Source: Tubiluchus corallicola
Lineage: Eukaryota > Priapulida > Priapulimorpha > Priapulimorphida > Tubiluchidae
DNA: 62,000 nt
Direction: 5' to 3'
Assembly: GCA_030141605.1 (NCBI GenBank)
Contig: JAQGDQ010000080.1
Location: forward strand, 1 to 62,000
In this document: positions 46,000-59,802 of the stretch, piece after piece
Layout of the letters: each line of letters opens with the position of its first letter
Numbering within the stretch: the stretch's first letter is position 1
Made by a program: the position numbers and the translations under genes
Notes under the pieces: model-generated
Told to the model about the DNA's origin: nothing
What the model saw: only the letters and a program-made list of their open reading frames with translations
The model's database searches: none

Positions 46000-48900
46000 G
46001 TCATGGTCATGTAAGTAATTTTTACTAGCTATTTTGGACATAGCTTGGGCAAATGATCACAGAAACTGGGCGCATTTATTTAATTAAACAGTTTGATTTT
46101 GTTTTGAAGTCATGCTATTATTCTTGTAGGTCTAGGTCTAGTCTGTTCATTATATGCATTCTTATATGGGAGTCACTTAAAGAGACAGTGCTTCGCGGCT
46201 TGCTTCAGTCCGCAAGACAGGTTTGCCTTGCTACGAGCGGGAAGCATTGGCCTGGGTGAAAGTTCACTCACCTTGTAGTCGTTTCTATTCGATGATTGGT
46301 TAATATCGATCACGTGGCAGCAAAGTGCAAGTAACTCAGGCCTGGTTAGAGAACTGTGTAGTTATTTTATTTGTGTACTTTGTTGTTTTGCGTTGTAATA
46401 TTTTCGTCCTGATATTATTTCGTCTTAAAAGTACTGTGAAGTTGTTATTTATTATACTGCTGACATTTAGAAAGTTGTGCGTAGAAAAATAAGAGGGTTG
46501 TTGCGTAACGAACAGCTGTGTTTGGCTGATTAGCATTCATTTATTAGCGGCGCCTGTTTTGTGCTTGTTACGAGTCTCTTGCGGACATAAAATTTATCAC
46601 AATAAACGTGGCTTAGGCCTCTTAACATCACGGATTTTATCAGTAAGACACTTTTGTCGTTCGTGTTTTTTTTTATAAATGCAATCGAAAATTAACGGTT
46701 TAAGCTTTTGAATATTAAATAACCAAGATGCTTTATTAAACAGTAAGTCATTTTTGCTCCACATTTCATTAAAGTTTATAAATTTTTTAATAAAAGATTA
46801 AAAATGTCTTACTGGTTTCGCTTTCAATTGAAATATCATCTTTTAGACATTATTATACTTGTGACTATTGGTCTCATTGTCAATATGATGCTGTTACAAT
46901 ATTGTACTACAATTTTGTCTTCTATACAGGCCAGTTCAAGTATGTTAGCCTGTAGTACTTCATTTGCAACAATGTCGTACTTAAAGCATTTTTTTGTAAT
47001 TTTTATATTTTATGTTTTGTTTTCATTTCAGAAGTAAGGAGACATATCTTTTGGGAGACAGATAACACAAGAAGTAATTCAGAGTTTACTTTATGTAGTT
47101 GTACTTTGGAAAATAATTGAAGTGTGTTTGTGGGTAAGTTAATTTTTTAGGCCTAGCAATAATAATTTTGTTGAACTAAGACTGCACAAGTACAGGGTAT
47201 TGTTTGTCAGTTGGTGTTAATTTAATTGTCGATATTTGAATATTTTTGGCTCTTTTACTCATTGTTTGATAAACTGATATGCATTCAGAAAACCAAAAGA
47301 ACTGAACAGAACTGATTGGTTAGAAATTTGTGCATAGTCTCGTTGTAATATATTTAGTAATTATTTACTGATTTAACTAAGGTGCGTCCTGAAATTTGCA
47401 TACTAAATATTTCAGGGAATCTGAAAGTGGATAAAAAATATGGTTTTATAGAATTGGTACCAATGGAGATATTGGTACATTTTTCTTTTCCTGTAAAGCA
47501 TTAACTTTATAATAATTTTATTATTTATAAACTGCTCAGCACAAAATTTTTAAGCCATGTACCATGAATCTGACTGCTGAATAATTTGATTTAAATGTTG
47601 ATAGTGTTGTTAGATATGGTCCATGTTTTGAAGTTATGTGCTTTACTATAAAATTTAGAAAAACAAATAAATTAATAAGAGTTTTTTATACAAACTGCTT
47701 TGACAAGGCTAGTGGCCACCCAGGAAGGTGTTGATTGAATGACATTTAATGTGTTTATGTATGAATCTAACAAACACTGATGTACACCTATTACTAAGTG
47801 ACTAAATTACCTTTTTTTGTTACCGCTATTCTTTGTCATTACTTTGATCATGATTATAGATCTCCCCGAGCTCTCTTGTTAAGTGATACCCAACTAGATG
47901 CCTTGTGGTCGGGTATTGGTTGTCATGGAAACAGCTGCTTCTTTTTTCCTTGTACATATAACTAGCAAATGTTAGGCGTATGTTGCATGATGTGTCTAAT
48001 TATTAATGTCGTCAGAGAGCTCTTCTTATCTAAACATTATTTATTATTATTTTACATTATGGCAAGAATGAAAGTCTAAAATTAAAATGTATCTATTCTA
48101 CAATTTGTAAGTGAAAGTAGCTTTGAAATAATTGAAGGGGCATTTAGGGTGGAAGTAGGGCTACATTAAATGCGTGTATTGAACACTTGGTATAATGTGT
48201 CCATTAAGAGCCTATACTTTTTCAACCTCTTTTACAAATACATGTATATTAATAAAACTGCACCTTATATTTTTTAAAGAGTTGTTGAATGTGTGTTTTA
48301 AGATTGAGCAGTGCATGTTTGACAGTGTTACAGAATTTGTGTTAGTGTTGCGAAAATTCGTAATGCATTAGGACGTAGACAGTAACGTCCACTTCGTGTC
48401 CCATCTATTGCTTTCAAGTTTTCGACACACTGGTTGTACTAGTAATTGGGTTTTTATTAAATTAAAATTAAACCTATACGTTGGTATTTCTTTAATACGA
48501 AGAAATGCATTTATTGTTTTCAAAAAACTAAGTAGATGAATAAAATGCAAGTATGTAGTGCAATCTGAGAAGTGAGCAAATTGTTTTTGTTCTGCATGCT
48601 TTAAAATCTTCCAGTTCTTGCTTTCTTCATTCATCACAGAGTTCTTTTTCTTGTAAAATAGAATCACAACATTGAGTAACATTAAGGCAGAACCACAGTA
48701 TGAGTGTAAAGGACATGAAAATGTACAGAGATCCATTAGTGTGCTATAGAAAGTGCATTTTTAGTGTTGGGCAGCAAGCTGGCATATACATCATGCTGTT
48801 CACAAAACTGGATCAACAACCTAGTACTAAGTGTCGTTGACTTTACAGGCTGCATAGCTTCATATTGCTTTCTAGGGGGATCCATGAGATGATACTGTTA

Positions 48901-51900
48901 GGCAAGCCTGGCAAGGCACTACATGGAAAGCGCACACATTATTGATTATTGAAATCAGCAGTTCTTGTACTGGTTATGAAAATATACAGAGAATTTTTTG
49001 AGTATGAAAGTGAAAAAAGAAATGTCTAGAATTTTTTAACTGGGGTAGTTTAGTGCAAAAGTTACTGAACTGTATTTTTACTGTGGCGTTTAGGCTATAA
49101 TGAGACGCTTAATGAAATTGCTTATTTGCCAATGTTTTTATTGTAAAACTTTTTTACTTTTTTATTATCTAATTTATTCAATTTTTACCTGCTAATTTTT
49201 GTAACAGGTATTAACAGTGTTTTGTTATTTTTTTGCTTTTTTTGCTCATGCTTTCCCTTTTTTTACCTATCACGTTGCCTAAAAGCTGCCCTTTACTATT
49301 GCTTTTTTAACCTATTTACCTTTAACTTTTTATCTAGCACTTTTACATTTAACTTAGTTACTTTTTTCTTTTTAATTATTGACGTTTCTATCTCATCTTT
49401 TATCTAGATGTTATCTTTATCTGTGCCATGTTATGTATTTTATCTTTGTGAGTTTGTAATGTGACCTATCTTTTTTTACCTATGTTTTTTGTCATTTGCT
49501 TTTTTTTGGTTTTTCTTTGGTGCTTTTATTTGCCTTTCCTCATCATTATGAACTTTTTTCTTAAAATTTAAGTTTTTTGCAGGTTTAAATAATAAATGTA
49601 TTTGCAGACCTGTAGTGTTTAAAGCAAATTTCATTATTTTGCATTTCTGTTTCAGGTACCATAACTCTTGGAACCTAATATTTAGCTTACTCAGATTGAT
49701 CATTTTGAATGGTTTACCAACAACTGTAAGAGGATGATTTTGTGTAAGTTCATTGCATTATAGGATGCTGATTAATAAAGATTTTGGCTCAACTTGCCAT
49801 TGTAATTTTTTGGTCATATTTCAATTTCTTATTTTAATTATATAAAAACATTGATTTTTTTCAAGTTGTTATTTCACTTTTTTCTCATGCTGAGTAAGCC
49901 CTTTTGAGATACAATCCATACTTCCAGAAAACGGTCTTTATTTTGAATGATAGGGTTTTTTCATTAGGCATTAGTTGGTATTAATTTCTTTCCCTCTAAC
50001 ACTGAATTCGTTGAAAGTTTTCTAGTATTGTATCTGGATCAGTTGGCTGTAGTTGATGCATTATGTGATTATTTTAGTCAGTCAAAATAGTGAAGAAGTG
50101 ACCAACTGAATAGAAACCCACATCACACACACTTTCTTTACTAATGCCTGGTTTCAGATATCCACGTCAAGCAATTTTTCTGGGTTTTCCATCTTGGTGA
50201 AATTTAGGATGCACTTTGATCATCATCTTATTTTGTTTGGCAAAATGTTTAGCCATGCCGTGCCTCTCTAGAGAAGCTGACCTCTAGGAACGTGACTAGG
50301 TCCATCCAACATTAATTAATATAGTTGGTCGCCTGTGTTTAAGTGCTCGATACAGGCTTGCTGGGCATCGGAGTTGCACATGAAAAAAATGATCAAATAG
50401 ACAGTCGAAAATAAATTATAATATATGAAATCCTTCATTTGCACTTGAGTTTGAGCAACAAGAAGCTTGCAGGTTTCAACTCTTTAGTATGTCAATTTCA
50501 CACTCACTTGCTCACATGCATAATTTTTCACTTGTTCGGGAATGTTTGGGATTTTTTCTGGTGATGCGCTATAGTTTAAATATGATGGCCAGATTTAATT
50601 TTTATTGGTTGTCCGGTTTCGTTTTCAATTGAAATTTGCTGCATCTAGTAGGTTTGAGAGTTCTAGTAAGAATGAGCATGAGTTCAGTAGGTGATGTAGG
50701 TCCACGGGTGTGCTCCAGTCATAGTCAGCGCATTTACAGAAATGTGAATAGGAAATGTTTATATTTTTATGGATAATTTTTTTCTAAGTATATTACTCAA
50801 TTATATTACTAGGCATATTACTCAATGCGACTCGTAGAGGTTTAAATAATTATATTACATATTACGCCTCGTAAACATTTAAATAACTGTACGTGTAAAG
50901 ACAATGTTTGCCTATAGGTATGTATGTGTGCAAAAGCACCTAGAGATTAGGCTATGCCATACCTGCTATAGAATTAATAGTCACTGCTAATGATGAAGCT
51001 AGTGCACTGCCCAGAGTACCGCTATAACAACGTTTTTAACGTCACGGTTAAAGGGAAGTTCACTGGCCCACTTTTGTGAGCATGCTCAATCGGAACTTTT
51101 CTAAAACTGGTTCGGGTGAGAGAGTACTGCGACTACTGTCTGCTTGTATGCTCAAACCGCAGCCGATTCATTTACCATCGCTACTCCCCCGCAAACTTAT
51201 TTGCTGAAATCCTACAAACGTTGTTTGTTTTGGTAATCCTGGGATGGAGTATTTCTGTAAAATTTTTAGGAGGACTTACCTACGATTGTAAACTGATTAG
51301 GGTTCTTGTGTTCACTTCAGTTCAAATTAAGCAGCACTGGTCTTACAAGCATAGAGTGTGAATGCTGTGAATCAATGTTAAAAAAAAGAGTTTTCTCTCG
51401 TGATTTTGATTCGCTTAAAGCACAAGAGAACCCTTCATAAACATAAAGCTTAAAAATTCGTTTTGAAATTTTATGCCACTTACATACTGCCTTTTTTGCG
51501 TGCAGGACTTCAATTGGCAGTCACGCTGTATAAAACATGTAAATTTAAACACTGTTAACGACATTTTCACGACAGGTCATTTGAAACAAGTTTAGATAAC
51601 ATTTTTTAAAGTTTGAAAAAATTATCCGAGCATTCGGTAGCGCACAAGTCACTAACTAAATAAAATTTAAAATTACTGTATTTTGTCAATAAGGTTAAAA
51701 ATACGTTTTTTGTTTAGTGAATGGTGCACCCTAGAGGGTGAGTCAGTGACATTTTACCAATTTGTGAAACCATTTTAAATAATTAATAATTTTCTTTTCT
51801 AGTTACATAAGTCTTTCTATCAGGTAAGCGAAAATCTAAGTAATATAGATTTGCACGGAAAGTCTTTTGAGACATAATTTAACCTTGCCTTTTCTTCCCT

Positions 51901-53140
51901 TGATTTACGTTTGGTATATGACATCGTGTAATGGCGACTTCGGAACAGTATTGCGGGAGATTTAAAATGAAAACAAACTAAAATTTCTTTCAGTGCGAGT
52001 AAGATATATGCATAAAATTGCTATAAAGTAATATTATTTTTAAGGCGATTTTTCTGAAACCTACATCAGGTACCCCTTTTCTTGTCATTTAAGATGCGTC
52101 AATTTCCTTAAAACTGGCTAAGCAAAAAAGTGTCACAAGGAAGTAGTGCTAATAAAAATGGTGCATTTAGGTATGATAATTGCAAAACTCGAATTCTTTG
52201 CAAAATAAAGTAAAAGGAAAGAGCCATTAATTAATAATTATATGTGAGAAGTATTGCATCTGGTGATACGGATGGCTGAATTGTTCTTAAGAGTGGTGAT
52301 GTTTTATGTATTTTATTATGATCACCTAGTCTAGTGATTTCTAATGTTCTTCTGCACTGTAGGAGTGGTAACAACTACTGTGGTCACAAGTGATATAAAG
52401 TGTGAGATTTTCATATTCCCATTGTGTAGCCAGATCCGGGACTTACAGGTCTGGGGACTATCATACTTACCGTATTCCCTGAATTAGACCTGTTGTCATA
52501 TAGTGCTCGTTGTCAGTCCACAATCTGAGTTAAAGCCTGTTATTGTAACTAAATCGCTCGGGTAGCTTTGAGTTTTTTCTTATCTGGTAACTTTGGGACA
52601 AGATAATGGTCAAGGCTAACTCTATCATGACCTTATTCTGAACAGTGACAAATGGTTAGAAATGTCCATAAATACTGCAGGTTTTGTCTCATGTAACCCA
52701 GCAAAATGTGTGGTGTACTTGACACCCACAGACAACTAAGGGTGAGCATTCTCTACCAGAAGACAAATTCAAATTGAAATGAGTTTGTGACATTCGAATC
52801 GAAATAAATTTGAGTGAGTTTGAAAGATTTTCGAATAAGTTTTCAAACCACCAGTAAAAAGCAGTCTTAAAAAGACCCTGCATTTACTCGATTTTTTTTC
52901 TACAGTGAAACTACTAATAATTTGTTTAAAAACAGTGCATAGAAATCTCAGCTACACTGTGCCAATTCCATGATGTTTCTATCGTTTTAATGATAAAGAA
53001 CGTATATTAGTCTAGTCCCATTTTCAGCAAAGTGGAACCTTAGAGGTGTTTTTTGCTGTTGCCAGCTCAAGAAGTAGCAGAAAGGAGTTTAAAGTGCAAA
53101 AAACAAAGTGGCCAGTAATTTACGTTGTACAGACAACGTA
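46000..53140. other. Long region without a confident gene
   Basis: AT-rich, with T-rich low-complexity DNA at about 49120-49520. A 122-codon minus-strand frame (48736-48368) and several shorter frames lack domains or splice support. One splice-supported candidate terminal exon is listed separately (47032-47120). The patch near 46170-46290 is slightly GC-richer and could be regulatory, but nothing specific is visible. Confidence 0.5.
47032..47120 (+). CDS. Weak candidate terminal exon
   Basis: A strong acceptor (TTTTCATTTCAG) opens a phase 1 exon encoding VRRHIFWETDNTRSNSEFTL and then CSCTLENN before TGA. No upstream exon or clear poly(A) signal is established. It could be chance. Confidence 0.22.
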
Positions 53141-53149
53141 AATTAACAT

Positions 53150-54960
53150 TAAGACACCAATATGACATCTATTCTAGGGTAGCTGGACCCGAGGAACGCA
53201 CATTTCTGTCATTTCCATTTCAAAAATGGCTACCGTTTTCAGAGTGGCTGCCACGCGATAGCGCAGTAATGCCGATCATGCAGTTACATTAACCGTTTCA
53301 TCATTAGATTCATTATACAAACAAAAAACAATCAACTGGATCTTCGTGAAGCCAGAAAGCTGCTGCTAGCTCCAAGACAATGCAGATTCAAATAGCTCAA
53401 TAAGTAAAAAACAAAATGGTCGACGGGATGCCGACATAATTGTTTAGCAGAATTCTGAAAAACCTGGTCTTTTCGCTTAAGTTAAGAAACTTTGTACAAT
53501 GTCTAAAACCAACCAAGGTGATTAATTTTGGATGTTTGGCCAATTGAATTCATCCAATGTGGCTGCCATTGTCAAAATGGCTGACAAGATCGATGTCTGT
53601 ACTTGGTAGTTTTGAAAGCCATATCCTAACTGTTGGCGCAGTTAATATGGCAACTTTGGTGTCAAAGTATATGTTAGATTTTCAATTTCCTGGAATCTTT
53701 TTCTAATGCCGAGGAACATCTATGACATCACTTCAGTTAGGATTTCAAGTTAGCTGCAAAATGCTTGTAGCTGCTTTTGTAATATATTAGCTATATTGCC
53801 CAACCTAAGGTAAATAGAACAATGATATTAGTATCTATATGTAAGCTTTAAAGGTCAAGGATTAGGATAGTATCAATATGACCAATATTTTAAAAAGGTA
53901 GCTGTTGCTAGCTTATAAAAACCTTGTCTTGCACCATATGAAAATGTGGATGCCTTCAGTTCTGAAAAAATCAGCTCTGTAAGCAATTCATGTCAATACT
54001 GTTTGCGATCATGCTTTAGTTTTTACAAAAAGAGGAAAAAAGATGGCTTTGTCATATGACAGAAGCATTTGCATCTTTAAGAAAACACTACTAGAGCAAA
54101 GCTATTGACTGAACTCATGCCTGTGCTGAAACGTTTTTTGTATCAAAAAAAGCTGGCACATTGACATCAGTTTGCAAAGCATGTAAAGGCTTGTTCAATA
54201 GAAAGGAAAGGTTTCTTTTGTGACAATTTCTCCAACGCATAGGGCATTGGGGCACACAAGAGGAGTGGTATATTGGGCAGGTACTGTTGGTCTAGGCATT
54301 GATCACTGCTTAGCACCAGATGTGGATTCCTTGATAAACTACATTTATTCACCAAAATCACCATCTTATCTGCTTTGACAACTGTGTTGTTGCCTTTATC
54401 TGATGCTAGCTCAGAAATCTTGAAACCGTGAAAGTGGCAGCCTCATTGGATACGAATCTATAGCTTTTACTTTTAAAGCCCTATATCTAGATACTAGAAT
54501 TATCATCATATCTGCCTTAGAACGTGCAATCTAGGTAATGTATTACAGTAGCTGTTGCAGCCGTCTTGGCAGCCACTTGAAATTTAATATAATAAAAATA
54601 ATATCTTGTAGAATGGCAAAAAACTTGTTCACTTCGTCTAAAAGTTACAACACTTTGCGCAAAGCTAAAGCCATCAAAGTGATTAATTTTGGATATGAGG
54701 CCAAAAACCAAAATCATACAAATTTGCTGCCATTTCAGAATGGCCTAAAAGATCGAAGGCTGTTGCTAGTTTTTTAAAGCTATATCTTAGCACATAAGTT
54801 AGTTACGGGTTGTTTAAAATCAATATTTAGACACCAAAATCATCATCTTATCTGTTCTAATAGTTAAGATATACGTTTTATATGCTACCAAGCCATCTTG
54901 AAAGTGGCGCCTACATTGGAGGACTTTTTATCCAAAAGTAATCACCTCGACATTCTAGCA
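53150..54960. repeat. Large block of ancient degenerate repeats
   Basis: Several sentences recur in the same order with heavy divergence. AAGGTGATTAATTTTGGATG (53517) returns as AAAGTGATTAATTTTGGATA (54674). GCTGCCATTGTCAAAATGGC (53562) returns as GCTGCCATTTCAGAATGGCC (54727). CACCAAAATCATCATCTTAT (54832) resembles CACCAAAATCACCATCTTAT (54351) and CACCAATATGACATCTATTC (53155). The main offset is about 1.16 kb, with a sub-period near 0.5 kb. No coding potential. Confidence 0.75.
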
Positions 54961-55260
54961 TTGTGCTAAATTTCATAAATTTTAGACGAAATGAGCAATT
55001 TTTAACGATTCTGCTGGACTATATGTCGGTGACACGACGGCGGCCAGTTACTTTTTTGCTTATTTCTTATTACTTTAGTTATTAATCTAGCAGTATTTAC
55101 ATTCAACAAGGTCGAATTAATAAAAATGACTTGCTTTTTGTCTTTATAATAAATTTTTATTTGAAACACATAATATAGCTGATATGCATAATTTCTTTTT
55201 GTGGCAATTTTTGTAACAAAAGTATCAGAAATGGATTCAAACGCCCTGGAATACATGTCA

Positions 55261-55555
55261 TCATCGCTTCATAATATCATTTCTTCTGGAAATTTGTTTT
55301 GATTTACATTGTGTGTACGAAGATTTTGCAGCCATTTTGTGTTTTTGCTTTTTTAACCCCGTTCCGCTAATTTTTCGAGCTGGCAACAGCTTTTTTGGAT
55401 TCAGGCTATGTTGCCCACTTTTAGAAAAAAGTGCCTCTAGAACTTTGTAAAAGCACTGTTCAGGATTTGGGCCTAGACTATGTGGTTGAAGTGCTGAATT
55501 ATTCGAATTTGCAGTTTTAGGTCCCAATTGAATTCCAACGTTCGATGCGCATCCC
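55261..55555 (-). CDS. Candidate minus-strand terminal exon, unidentified
   Basis: On the minus strand TTGTCGGTAG serves as acceptor. The exon encodes ASNVGIQLGPKTANSNNSAL, then QPHSLGPNPEQCFYKVLEAL and a Lys-rich tail KKQKHKMAAKSSYTQCKSKQ ending in MKR-stop. A minus-strand AATAAA (55161-55156) follows about 100 bases later. No family recognised; upstream exons unknown. Confidence 0.35.
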
Positions 55556-55753
55556 CTACCGACAATCAAACACAAATACTTAATTCATCTTTTAACAATA
55601 ACAACTATATCGTCCCAGAAAAATGAGGTCAAACATCACAGGGAAAATACTGGGTAAATGAAGTAGAATAAATATACTGTATATAAAAAACAGCATTGCT
55701 AGACAGATCGTATCACGACTTCACGAGCTAACACATCGACTTGGTAGCCAGCT

Positions 55754-55842
55754 ATATATGAGTGCGTCGAGAAGCAGTACAACTCTACAAGCGAACCTAC
55801 AAATGCAAAAAATAGTATTTATATTTGCTTATTATCGTTTTT
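55754..55842 (+). CDS. Candidate TATA promoter and signal-peptide exon
   Basis: TATATAT at 55754-55760 lies about 45 bases before ATG 55803. The ATG opens MQKIVFIFAYYRF, a hydrophobic signal-like start, ending at a GTAAGT donor at 55843 in phase 1. That phase is shared by the two other signal-peptide exons in this window. No downstream exon is confirmed. Confidence 0.33.
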
Positions 55843-56897
55843 GTAAGTAATTGAATTTCATGGGTCTGATTGAAATTATGCCGATTTAATGTTTTCGTAT
55901 TGTGCAAAAATGAAAAGTAAAATGGAGACGTAACATTGTTAAACGGTCGAGCGCAATAATATCATTGGCTTGGGGAGTGATGATTTACACCGTAATAGCC
56001 GTGCAGGCTAGCAGGAGCTAGGCAGCCATGATTGCTCGTGTTTAGTGTTTTAGCATACAGCTACAACTTATGCTGACCGCGATTCTACTTTTCCGTAGAG
56101 AAGATTTGGGTGCCTAGCTGAAACGTCGTCGTAGGCGTGTCAGTTGACAAAGTAAACTTTGGGGTACATAGAAGCATCTTCTGCAAATTGTTGTGGAGGC
56201 ATGTTACAGCAGGACGAATACGCGAAATTGTATACGTTAGTAAATTGTTGTGGTGACTTGCGAGTCTAGTTATGTACAACAGAAATTCTATTTTAGCGTT
56301 AACTGGTATCGTGTTTAGCACATTATCCAAAGCTGAAAACTCATGCAGCACTTTATGAAGTAACTGAGAATAGTGATAACGTTTTAGACAAGTTTGAAAA
56401 TTCTTTGACTTGATTGTGTGAAGTATTAGAAAATTTGGGGTGACAAAGTATAAAAGAAACACTGCTGAAGTCTCTGCAGATAGTACACCAAACAATAACT
56501 AGATCTATGAAACTTTAAAAGTGCCATATGACTTTCTGTAAGTTTACTTTCTATTAATTAATGTTAAACTGGTAAAAGTTAATCTATTTATTTCTTTAAT
56601 TATGATGTTCTGTAATAACTCAGTATACTGTATAGTATTAATCGTGTACAAAGTTTGCTTGCCAATGCTTGATTAATATGTAAAATTTTCAGTTCATTGT
56701 CACTTATCCAGTATGCCGAATACCCTGGTCAAAATGGTGCTAGTTTCAAAATAACATTAGTTTGATCTTATTCTGCAGTTTGCGCACTTACAAGTGCTTA
56801 GACATTAACAGGACATGAACACTTAGTGGGTGTACATCATAGTGACCACAAAAGGCAAATTTTTATGAATTTCTGATATGAATACCGTTAGTATACG

Positions 56898-57041
56898 TAT
56901 CATATTTGAAATAATTTTGATGCTGAAAATGTTACACCTCTGGTATTTCTGTGTTTTGAGTTTAATATGTATCATAGTCGAAATAATTGTCATGCTGAAA
57001 ATGTTACACCGTCGATATTTCTTTGTTTTGAGTTTAATATG
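56898..57041. repeat. 72-bp tandem duplication
   Basis: A unit beginning TATCATATTTGAAATAATTT and containing GCTGAAAATGTTACACC occurs at 56898 and again at 56970 with about a dozen differences. Confidence 0.92.
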
Positions 57042-59800
57042 TTTAATGTACAATACAATACTGAATAATTGTGCGCTAGTGACATGTTACATAATATCTC
57101 ATGCACTATGGTTTTGCTAATTCAGCAATTTCACGCTGTGTTGATGTTGTTAGAGTTTGCTGTGGAAGATGTAAAATGTGACCACAAGGTTTTTGTTGCA
57201 AGTGCTGAAAAGCCTGAAATTTGTTAAATTTGTGTAATACCATGAGTGGTTCTCAGAGTATCAGTCTCAATATAATTATAGCTATTATTCAAACAGTACT
57301 GGCTACCCCATAATATTCATCATTTATGTATTGTGACTCGTGAGTAGTCATTAAGTCATGTCTTAAAGCTTGTCGTATCAGCTTGGTATCAACCACCAGG
57401 AAAATTTTCGAAGCCATATGGGCCTGCTAAACACTTGACTGTTGACTCTGCTGGATAATAATAACCTTCTTGCGTGATGTGTAATATTACTTTTCGTTCT
57501 TCTTGCTTTACTGCTGATGTTCTCTCCCTAATTTTGAACAACCTTAATGTGGCATAGGTGGCTGTATGTCACACTACTCAAGCTTCTGTGTTCGCCTCTG
57601 TTGTCAATGATGTGTTAGCTAGTAGCTACACTGGCTACACGTAGTTGCCATTTGCAACTTCAATTAAATGTGCTTCACGTTTGAAAGAGATGTTGGATTT
57701 GCTTCTTGGAACTTGAGCTGAAATTGGTTTGTTAGTTTTGGGTCAAAGAACTGGAAGAATGCAGACTTTGCATCCTATCCTTGAGATATCAATATTACAC
57801 TCTGTCTACCTTGCATTGCTTTCTACCTTTTTCTTTCAGTCTTACACATGTTTGCTTGCTAGATTACATTGACTTAATGCTAGATTAAAGCGATCAAAAC
57901 TCTTGTACCTGGCTGTTTGATTTTGCAGGGTACCTGAGTATTGCTGCCACATGTAGGTTGGGCCTAAGCCTGTTGTCTCGACTCATTTAAGGAAAAATTT
58001 TGCAATGTCGCTTCCTGCAATATTGTGCTTATCGAGGTAATATTGCTACATAAAGCCACTTTACATGGAAGGTCTTTTGGGATCATTGTTCATTAGTTGT
58101 CAACTCTTTGGTCAAGGCTACTCGTTTTGTTGCTGTTCATATTTTTCCCCTTGTGCCGCTTACCCATGGTATTCTTTACCTGATACTAGTACTATCTTGT
58201 AAATTACAATCACATTTGGTTCATGGTCAACATTGAACAGATATTTCTTATTACTAACAAATTAGATGCAAGAATTCTGTTTTTCTAGTCCTGTATTTTA
58301 TTTTCACTTTCTAGTCTTTAACTGTAGGCCTTTGTGTAGCTTAATCCATTGGAATTGATTCATAGTTATTCTCAACACTGTAGAAGTTATAAATTATGGA
58401 ATGACTGATAGTGATGGGGTTATTGCACTTGGAAGGCTTAGACACTAGCAGTTAATAAAGTTACATTATGGTCATCCTTCGGCCGTTTCTTGTACATTCA
58501 AATGGTTTTCAAATGGATTTCGTACACCTACCGGTTTTTGCGATTCAGCAACGCTTTCTGTCCCGTGTGCTGTTGATTATAATTTCTTGAACATGCAACG
58601 GTCGCTAACGATTTCACTTGCCTGTCGAAACGAATATCGCACGATGAGCTTGATAAAATCGCCCATACGTTTGTAATAAGTGAAAATGATCATAAACATT
58701 TTTGTAGCTAAATTTAACGTTAATGTTATGCATGTAATGTTAGTAAAATATTATAGTAAATATTTCATTACTCTATAGTTACACTTTACCTTTAATGTTG
58801 ACGTTCAACTACATTTTTGGTTGTAAATCCTCTAAATTGCCCAGTCAAGGTCGACCAGTATAGTCATTCTAAAGCCTTTTGATTAATTACTGCTCTGTGC
58901 GTATGTGCAAGAGGCTATAAGTGTAGATTGCAGATGGATCTACTGACACGTTGTTATTGATTTCCAATGAACGCAGTATATCACGTTTGTTTTTACCTAT
59001 TTTAGCGCCTAACGGGACATGCAACCTTCGCCTGGTCTTCAGGTGGTCGACCTTTGCAGACTTGCTTTGTTGAGACAGTGTTCCTATCTAATAACTTGGC
59101 TGAGCATTGATTGGTTGCGTCCATAGTGCAATGCACTTTCTCTATTGATAATGGAAAATTTCTCGCTTCTTGCAATATATGCAGGCATTTATTTGGCTAG
59201 GTGTCCGCGCTGGAATGTATTATTTAATAAAAAATAGTCCTTTTGCATTAGTGTTGCAGCCGTTTATGTCGCCAGAGCTTGATTTTGGTTTGTAATATGG
59301 GCGATTTTATGCACCGTATTTGGAGAACTAGTTGTCGAGTTTCAGGACTTGTAAAACTTAAATGATGAGAATCACTGATTCGGCATGTATTCTGTTTAAC
59401 TACGTCTCGTATACGTTTTTGTTGCCCAGCTGCCTAGGATAGCTCTTGCAAAGCAAAAGAGAGGTTGCTGGTTGCAGAATGCACTTGTATGGAATGCAGG
59501 CTGCTTACTTGGTAAGAAAGTGAGATGCTGCACGTGTGCGTATCAGTTTCGAAAATTTGAAGCAACACTCTTGAGACAATAAGTTATTTGACCAGTGGTC
59601 GTAATATTTTGTTGATGAATATATATTACGTGTACATAAGCATATCCTTTAGAATGAAAATAAATACAAGCAAATATCTATAATCTTTTAAGTAAATCTA
59701 GAGAATACTGCACTCGTTTATGCCTTACCTTCCATTTCTTTAACATTTAGTAATAATAACTGGATACCCGTGTTAAGTGAAAGTGAATGTTTGGTGTTAG
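57042..59800. other. Intergenic DNA with a distant inverted repeat
   Basis: No confident gene. ATAAAATCGCCCATA near 58655 and TATGGGCGATTTTAT near 59298 are inverse copies about 630 bases apart, with related flanks (GTTTGTAATA). They could be the ends of a MITE. A short splice-bounded open segment near 59006-59040 is too small to call. Confidence 0.4.
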
Positions 59801-59802
59801 AA

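Noticed and set aside
45790-46041. Ser/Gly- and Val-rich minus-strand frames
   Set aside because: Artefacts of the trinucleotide repeat at 45845-45935.
48368-48736. 122-codon minus-strand frame
   Set aside because: No domain, promoter or splice evidence; composition is compatible with chance.
49222-49407. Phe/Leu-rich frame
   Set aside because: Translation of T-rich low-complexity DNA.
56085-56495. 136-codon minus-strand frame
   Set aside because: Longest unexplained frame, but no domain or splice support. One such frame is not surprising by chance in 62 kb of AT-rich DNA.
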